40,975 bases of DNA from Actinomadura kijaniata NBRC 14229 (lineage in GTDB: Bacteria; Actinomycetota; Actinomycetes; Streptosporangiales; Streptosporangiaceae): contig NZ_BCQR01000113.1 in assembly GCF_001552175.1 (NCBI RefSeq), positions 1 to 40,975 on the forward strand. The letters are read 5' to 3'. Made by a program: the position numbers and the translations under genes. This document shows positions 39,242-40,975 of this stretch, in pieces. Every line of letters starts with the position of its first letter. Position 1 is the first letter of the stretch. A model generated the notes under the pieces. The model was not told the origin of the DNA. It saw nothing but the letters and a program-made list of their open reading frames with translations, and searched no databases.

Positions 39242-40537
39242 TCACCGGAGGAACCCCTCGTAGTTGCGTTGCTGGAGCTGCGCCTCGATCTGCTTGACGG
39301 TGTCGAGGCCGACGCCGACGACGATCAGGATGCTCGTCCCGCCGAACGGGAACTGGTCGCCCACCCCGAGCATCGCCAGCACCACCAGCGGCACCAGCGA
39401 CACCGCCCCCAGGTACAGCGCCCCGGGCGCGGTGATCCGCGACAGCACGTGGTCCAGGTACTCGGCGGTCGGCCGCCCCGGGCGGACGCCGGGCACGAAC
39501 CCGCCGTACTTCTTCATGTTGTCGGCGACCTCCACCGGGTTGAAGGTGATCGCCACGTAGAAGTACGTGAAGAACACGATCAGCAGGAAGAAGCCGGCCA
39601 TGTGCCAGGGGTTCTCCGGCCGCAGGTACGGCTGGACCTGCTGGAGCCACTTCACGTCCGGCCACAGCCGGGTGGCCAGGATCGGCAGGTACAGCAGCGA
39701 CGACGCGAAGATCACCGGGATGATCCCGGCCTGGTTGACCTTCAGCGGGATGTAGGTCGCGGCCCCGCCGTACATGCGCCGCCCCACCATCCGCTTGGCG
39801 TACTGGACGGGGATGCGGCGCTGGCCCTGCTCGACGAACACCACGCCCGCCATGATGGCCAGGCCGACCAGCATGACCAGCACGAACACGAACGGGCCCT
39901 GGGTCTTGTAGATCCCCCAGAACTGCGCCGGGAAGACCGCCACCACCTGGGTGAAGATCAGGATGGACATGCCGTTGCCGACCCCGCGGTCGGTGACCAG
40001 CTCGCCCAGCCACATCACCACCGCGGTGCCCGCCACCAGGCAGACCACCATGGTGACGATCGCGAACGCGCCGGTGTCGTGCAGCAGGGACCCGGCGCCC
40101 GGGACGTTCTGGAACAGCTGCCCGGTGGCGGCCATCGCGACCAGCCCCGCGCCCTCCAGGGTCGCCAGCCCGACGGTGAGGTACCGCGTGTACTGCGTGA
40201 TCTTCGTGGTGCCGGCCTGGCCCTCCTTCTTCAGGGCCTCCAGCCGGGGGATCACGACCGTCAGCAGCTGCAGGATGATGCTGGCGGTGATGTAGGGGAT
40301 GACGCCGAGCGCGAAGATCGACAGCTTCAGCAGCGCGCCGCCGCTGAACAGGTCGAGCATCCCGTAGAGCTGGTCGCCCTTCTTCGCGGCGGCGGCCGTG
40401 TCGCGGAGCACGGCGACGTTGACGTTGGGGACCGGCACGTTCTGGCCGATCCGGAACAGCACGATGACGAACAGCGTGAACAGCAGCTTGCGCCGCAGGT
40501 CGGGCGTGCGGAACGCCCGCGTGAACGCGCTCAGCAC
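39242..40537 (-). CDS. secY: Preprotein translocase subunit SecY
   Basis: GTG at 40537 with GGGGTGG upstream gives LSAFTRAFRTPDLRRKLLFT, the usual actinobacterial SecY N-terminus; 431 residues. Ten membrane helices are evident. Diagnostic stretches: GQNVPVPNVN, LLKLSIFALGVIPYITASI (helix 2 plug region), QYAKRMVGRRMYGGAATYIP, LKVNQAGIIPVIFASSLL, NMKKYGGFVPGVRPGRPT and GGTSILIVVGVGLDTVKQIE. SecY forms the protein-conducting channel. Neither rplO upstream nor adk and map downstream is present, so this gene is outside the usual spc operon. It may be a second copy, or the operon may be split in this lineage. The sequence looks intact. Confidence 0.96.
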   Translation of the reverse strand: MLSAFTRAFRTPDLRRKLLFTLFVIVLFRIGQNVPVPNVNVAVLRDTAAAAKKGDQLYGMLDLFSGGALLKLSIFALGVIPYITASIILQLLTVVIPRLEALKKEGQAGTTKITQYTRYLTVGLATLEGAGLVAMAATGQLFQNVPGAGSLLHDTGAFAIVTMVVCLVAGTAVVMWLGELVTDRGVGNGMSILIFTQVVAVFPAQFWGIYKTQGPFVFVLVMLVGLAIMAGVVFVEQGQRRIPVQYAKRMVGRRMYGGAATYIPLKVNQAGIIPVIFASSLLYLPILATRLWPDVKWLQQVQPYLRPENPWHMAGFFLLIVFFTYFYVAITFNPVEVADNMKKYGGFVPGVRPGRPTAEYLDHVLSRITAPGALYLGAVSLVPLVVLAMLGVGDQFPFGGTSILIVVGVGLDTVKQIEAQLQQRNYEGFLR

Positions 40538-40625
40538 GCGACCACCCCGCACCGGCGCGACAGCGGCCGGGCGAACGCGGCGCACGCGTTCGCCGGAACA
40601 TGGCGAGAGATGACTTGCCTCCACA

Positions 40626-40647
40626 GGGGTACGCCGCGGCGCACCCC
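40626..40647 (-). terminator. Hairpin between the partial gene and secY
   Basis: GGGGTACGCC and GGCGCACCCC around a GC centre pair over 22 bp with one mismatch. It starts 16 bp beyond the stop of the minus-strand gene ending at 40663. No U-tract. Confidence 0.45.
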
Positions 40648-40662
40648 TACGGAGCGCCGCGG

Positions 40663-40975
40663 TCAGGAAAGGGGAACGTCGGGACCCGTGGAGGCGGGCG
40701 GTCCGCGTTCCCGGACGGCCGAGGGCGCGAGGCCCGGCAGCGCCGCCGCGCGGCCGTTCGCCGCGGCGGCCCGGCTGCGGCGTTCCCCGGCCGCGAACGC
40801 GTCGGCGAGCACCGCGACCGCGTGGTCGTACGCGGCGACGGCCCGGTCGGCCGGCCCGTGGTCCCAGTGCCCGTGGTGCCAGTGCGCGGCGGGGAGCCCG
40901 GCCCAGAACACCGTGGGCCGCGCGCCGGGGGCCCGCGCGGGCGTGCCCCGGCGTTCCCCGACGACGGCGCGCCCG
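40663..40975 (-). CDS. Hypothetical protein, C-terminal part
   Basis: The frame is open from the stop (40663-40665) to the window edge, so the start lies beyond it; a GTG at 40911 is possible but unsupported by a ribosome site. The visible part has a His/Trp-rich stretch (AAHWHHGHWDHGP), then an Ala-rich helix with YDHAVAVLADAFAAGERR. The His-rich run might bind metal. I do not recognise the family. It is not rplO, the gene that normally precedes secY. Confidence 0.45.
   Translation of the reverse strand, partial: GRAVVGERRGTPARAPGARPTVFWAGLPAAHWHHGHWDHGPADRAVAAYDHAVAVLADAFAAGERRSRAAAANGRAAALPGLAPSAVRERGPPASTGPDVPLS

Overview
The window is very GC-rich DNA with strong third-position GC bias, GTG/TTG starts, ATGA and GTGA start/stop overlaps, F420-type enzymes, NarL-type two-component pairs and a largely aerobic cobalamin route. 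This points to the chromosome of a filamentous actinomycete, probably Streptosporangiales/Actinomadura-like; the genus is inference. I see no tRNA, rRNA, insertion sequence, integrase or CRISPR array.

Layout: 1-1.4 kb holds two membrane-anchored DUF3558-like proteins (the first cut by the window edge). 1.5-5.9 kb holds a double AAA+ ATPase of the CbxX/CfxQ type followed by an ArdC/TraC-like TOPRIM primase. 5.9-9.5 kb is housekeeping-like: amidase, HIT protein, an autoregulated MerR regulator and a MmcQ/YjbR protein. 9.5-11.2 kb is a small accessory block: an Imm1-like and a SUKH immunity-type protein plus two tandem copies of a 33-residue membrane peptide created by a 177-bp tandem duplication. 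11.3-13.8 kb holds two tandem Tat-exported PhoX-like phosphatases, each with its own duplicated leader.

Cobalamin genes occupy two blocks. cobL-cobM (14.3-16.3 kb) follow a PPOX flavin/F420 oxidoreductase. The second block (24.0-32.9 kb) has cbiD, cobK, a fused cobI-cobJ, cobH and cobG, and cobN behind a clear cobalamin riboswitch. Together they cover most corrin-ring steps from precorrin-2 to hydrogenobyrinate, then cobalt insertion, with CbiD in place of CobF. The blocks are separated by a LysR-controlled oxidoreductase pair, a membrane protein, a two-component system with an F420-type nitroreductase, and an Lrp/AsnC regulator beside an MFS transporter.

33.0-39.2 kb carries an ACT-domain protein, a small membrane protein, a TetR regulator divergent from an exported SGNH hydrolase across two operator-like palindromes, a small unknown protein, and a second two-component system followed by an exported S41 peptidase. 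The last two share a 19-bp motif upstream. The window ends with a complete secY that is not in a ribosomal-protein operon and the 3' end of an unknown gene. Strong hairpins separate most transcription units.
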